The notes below the pieces were generated by a model. It did no database searches. It had not been told where the DNA came from and worked only from the letters and a program-made list of their open reading frames with translations. 64,000 nt of DNA from positions 124,001 to 188,000 of the forward strand of contig CAYRRM010000001.1 of NCBI GenBank assembly GCA_964426675.1, in the 5' to 3' direction. The DNA comes from DYMC01 sp035406705. Its GTDB lineage: Bacteria; Verrucomicrobiota; Lentisphaeria; Victivallales; GWF2-50-93. The position numbers and the translations under genes were made by a program. Positions 61,858 to 64,000 of the stretch are shown here, piece by piece; positions within the stretch are counted from its first letter, which is position 1; the number at the start of each line of letters is the position of its first letter.

Positions 61858-63327
61858 ATGAAAATTGAACCAAATATAACTATTGCGAAAATCGCAAAAA
61901 ATCTCGGAGAAGGAAAAATCTCCTCCGTAGAAATATGTAACCATTACTTAGAAAATTTTACAAAAAAAAATTCGGTTTTCAATGCAATCCTGAGTATTAA
62001 TAAAGAGAAAATCTTGAAATCTGCAGAAGAATCTGACAAAAGACGCAAAGAAGGAAAAGTCCTTAGCTCATATGATGGGATACCTATAGCCATAAAAGAC
62101 AATTTATGTGTAGAAGATGAACCCTGTACTTGTGCTTCAAAAATCCTGGAAGGCTTTATTTCTCCCTATGATGCCACTGTTATAAAAAAAATAAAAGCAG
62201 CTGGAATGATTCCTTTTGGTAGAACAAATATGGATGAATTTGCGATGGGATCCTCATGTGAAAATAGTGCATACGTAAAAACTCGTAATCCGTGGGACAA
62301 AGATCGCGTTCCAGGAGGTTCAAGTGGTGGATCAGCGGCAAGCGTCGCATTGTCAATAGCTCCCGCCGCACTCGGTTCTGATACAGGTGGTTCAATTCGA
62401 CAACCAGCAGCATTTTGCGGTGTTGTCGGATTGAAACCCAGTTACGGGATAGTTTCAAGATACGGACTCGTAGCTTTTGCATCTTCTCTTGATCAGATAG
62501 GACCGTTTACGAATTCTGTTCTTGATTCCGCAATAGTTCTTGACATTATAAAAGGCAAAGATCCAATGGATTGCACTTCAATAGACTCTAAAATTGCGAA
62601 TTTCGCAGAACTTCTTTCTCAACCTTATTCAATTGATGGTTTGCGGATAGGTATTCCGTCTGAATGCATCAACTGTGAAGGTCTCGATAATGTAATCAAA
62701 GAAAACTTCAATGAGAGCATCAATTTACTAAAAGGACTCGGTGCAAAAATCATAGAAATATCACTTCCGCATTGGAAATATTCGGTTTCTGTCTATTACG
62801 TTATTGCGACAGCAGAAGCTAGTGCAAATTTAGCGCGCTTTGATGGAATACGATACGGTCTGAGAGCAAAAACAGAAAAACTTTCAGAAATTTATCTTGA
62901 AAGCCGTGGACTCGGTTTTGGAGAAGAGGTAAAGCGCCGAATTTTACTCGGAACATTTGTTCTGAGCAGTGGTTACTATGATGCTTATTATCGAAGTGCA
63001 CAGAAAGTTAGAACTTTAATAAGAAAAGACTACGATGAAGCTTTCAAAATTTGTGATGTAATTTTGACTCCTGTAACACCAACACCTCCATTTACATTTA
63101 ACTCTAAAAGTACTCCTTTGCAAATGTATCTTTCGGATATATTTACGATTTCGGTAAATTTAGCTGGAAATTGTGCAATAAGTGTTCCCTCAGGAATTAC
63201 ATCAGATAATTTACCGTTAGGTGTTCAATTTACAGCTGGATTTATGAGAGAAGATATTCTTCTGAAGACATCTCACATTTTTGAACTTCATCGGAGTATT
63301 AAATCTTTCATACCGCCAGAGAATTGA
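61858..63327 (+). CDS. gatA: Asp/Glu-tRNA(Asn/Gln) amidotransferase subunit A
   Basis: Amidase subunit that releases ammonia from glutamine. 489 residues. The catalytic Ser-cisSer-Lys triad is in GGSSGGSAASVA, GSDTGGSIRQPAA and the Lys of IPIAIKDN. The ribosome site is GAGGAG. Two palindrome copies lie inside, at the very N-terminus (Ala-Lys-Ile-Ala-Lys) and mid-gene (Ala-Asn-Phe-Ala). Confidence 0.97.
   Translation: MKIEPNITIAKIAKNLGEGKISSVEICNHYLENFTKKNSVFNAILSINKEKILKSAEESDKRRKEGKVLSSYDGIPIAIKDNLCVEDEPCTCASKILEGFISPYDATVIKKIKAAGMIPFGRTNMDEFAMGSSCENSAYVKTRNPWDKDRVPGGSSGGSAASVALSIAPAALGSDTGGSIRQPAAFCGVVGLKPSYGIVSRYGLVAFASSLDQIGPFTNSVLDSAIVLDIIKGKDPMDCTSIDSKIANFAELLSQPYSIDGLRIGIPSECINCEGLDNVIKENFNESINLLKGLGAKIIEISLPHWKYSVSVYYVIATAEASANLARFDGIRYGLRAKTEKLSEIYLESRGLGFGEEVKRRILLGTFVLSSGYYDAYYRSAQKVRTLIRKDYDEAFKICDVILTPVTPTPPFTFNSKSTPLQMYLSDIFTISVNLAGNCAISVPSGITSDNLPLGVQFTAGFMREDILLKTSHIFELHRSIKSFIPPEN
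61883..61897. repeat. Iterated palindrome copy 20 (in gatA)
   Basis: TTGCGA-AAA-TCGCAA, exact 15-bp form, read as Ala-Lys-Ile-Ala-Lys. Confidence 0.85.
62594..62607. repeat. Iterated palindrome copy 21 (in gatA)
   Basis: TTGCGA-ATT-TCGCA then G; exact 13-bp core, read as Ala-Asn-Phe-Ala. Confidence 0.8.
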
Positions 63328-63341
63328 AAAAGAGGAGAAAA

Positions 63342-64000
63342 ATGAATTACATAGCCACTATCGGACTTGAAGTTCACATTCAAATAAAAACAGCCAGTAA
63401 AATGTTTTGCTCATGCAAAAATAGCTTTGGAGAACCTCCAAATACGCTTATATGCCCTGTGTGCACAGGAATGCCTGGCGTTATGCCTGTCCCAAACAAA
63501 ACAGCCATAGTAAAAACTATTATGGCTGGACTTATGACTGGCTGTGATATAGCGAAGTTTAGTAAATTTGATCGAAAGAGTTACTTCTACCCGGACATGC
63601 CTAAAAATTATCAGATATCACAATATGACTTACCATTTTGCAAAAATGGAAAAATCCATATATCAGGTAAAGCTTTTTCAGGAGCTATTTTAAACGAAAA
63701 ATATATAGGAATAACAAGAATTCACCTTGAAGAAGATGTAGGAAAATTAAATCACTTTGGCAGATTCAGTGGTATTGATTTCAATAGAGCAGGGGTGCCA
63801 TTAATGGAAATCGTGAGCGAACCTGATATAAATACTCCCGATGAGGCATATGCCTATCTTACAGGATTAAAAGAAATTATGCAATACGCTGATATAAGTG
63901 ATTGTGACATGGAAAAGGGGCAGATGAGATGTGATGTAAATGTCTCAGTTCGCCCGGAAGTTCAGAAAGAATTTGGAACAAAAGTCGAAGTAAAAAATCT
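63342..64000 (+). CDS. gatB: Asp/Glu-tRNA(Asn/Gln) amidotransferase subunit B (partial, runs off window)
   Basis: The first ~219 residues of GatB, which binds tRNA and transfers the amide. It begins YIATIGLEVHIQIKT, with zinc Cys in FCSC and CPVC and FDRKSYFYPDMPKNYQIS-type text (outline). The ribosome site AGAGGAG lies 6 bases before the ATG, 14 bases after gatA. The 3' part is outside the window. Confidence 0.95.
   Translation, partial: MNYIATIGLEVHIQIKTASKMFCSCKNSFGEPPNTLICPVCTGMPGVMPVPNKTAIVKTIMAGLMTGCDIAKFSKFDRKSYFYPDMPKNYQISQYDLPFCKNGKIHISGKAFSGAILNEKYIGITRIHLEEDVGKLNHFGRFSGIDFNRAGVPLMEIVSEPDINTPDEAYAYLTGLKEIMQYADISDCDMEKGQMRCDVNVSVRPEVQKEFGTKVEVKN

Overview
The window is an AT-rich (by eye about one third G+C) stretch of a bacterial chromosome, densely packed with genes on both strands. 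It has no rRNA, tRNA, CRISPR array or intact insertion sequence that I can recognise. The proteins suggest a Gram-negative-type anaerobe or facultative heterotroph: lipoprotein signals, a Wza/Wzc-like capsule export system, and PPi-dependent pyruvate phosphate dikinase. A Minf_1886-type protein, a family described mainly from Planctomycetes and Verrucomicrobia, hints at the PVC superphylum or relatives such as Omnitrophota. That placement is low confidence.

Layout. 0-9 kb: GAPDH, RNase HII, a 1322-residue hybrid sensor kinase coupled to an orphan ABC ATPase, then nagB with a LacI-type repressor and its probable operator. 9-17 kb: two-domain PPK2-type phosphotransferase, cupin, GH2 and GH42-like glycosidases, and an unusual protein with two complete PilT ATPase units. 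17-21 kb: a probable IS3-family relic, a lipoprotein, ppdK with terminator. 21-30 kb: hisG, an FAD oxidoreductase, then fucose use (L-fucose isomerase, GH29 alpha-L-fucosidase, AraC regulator), cysS and a second fucose-isomerase-like protein. 30-39 kb: exopolysaccharide region with WbqC-like protein, DegT aminotransferase, Wzc-like kinase, a lone receiver, a Ser/Thr kinase, a Wza-like protein broken by a frameshift, a WecA/TagO-like transferase broken by an in-frame TAG, and a degenerate HD-GYP protein. 39-48 kb: Minf_1886 protein, fused M16 peptidase, short metH, ftsW, murG and a Thr-rich repeat protein. 48-64 kb: lone receiver and hsp20, each behind a sigma-54-like promoter; ribD, rhodanese, uvrB, uppP, the coaD-yceD-rpmF-plsX-fabH cluster, ksgA, a lipoprotein, lepA and gatCAB (gatB runs off the end).

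Functionally, the glycosidases, NagB and fucose genes point to feeding on fucosylated glycans. The 32-39 kb block is an envelope polysaccharide system with its own phospho-signalling.

The most striking feature is not a gene. A 13-15 bp interrupted palindrome, TGCGA-NNN-TCGCA and usually TTGCGA-NNN-TCGCAA, occurs 19 times exactly and twice with one mismatch. Twenty of the 21 copies lie inside unrelated protein-coding genes, read in all three codon phases. This looks like a highly iterated palindrome comparable in style to cyanobacterial HIP1 or enterobacterial matS, but with a different sequence. I know of no described system that uses it.
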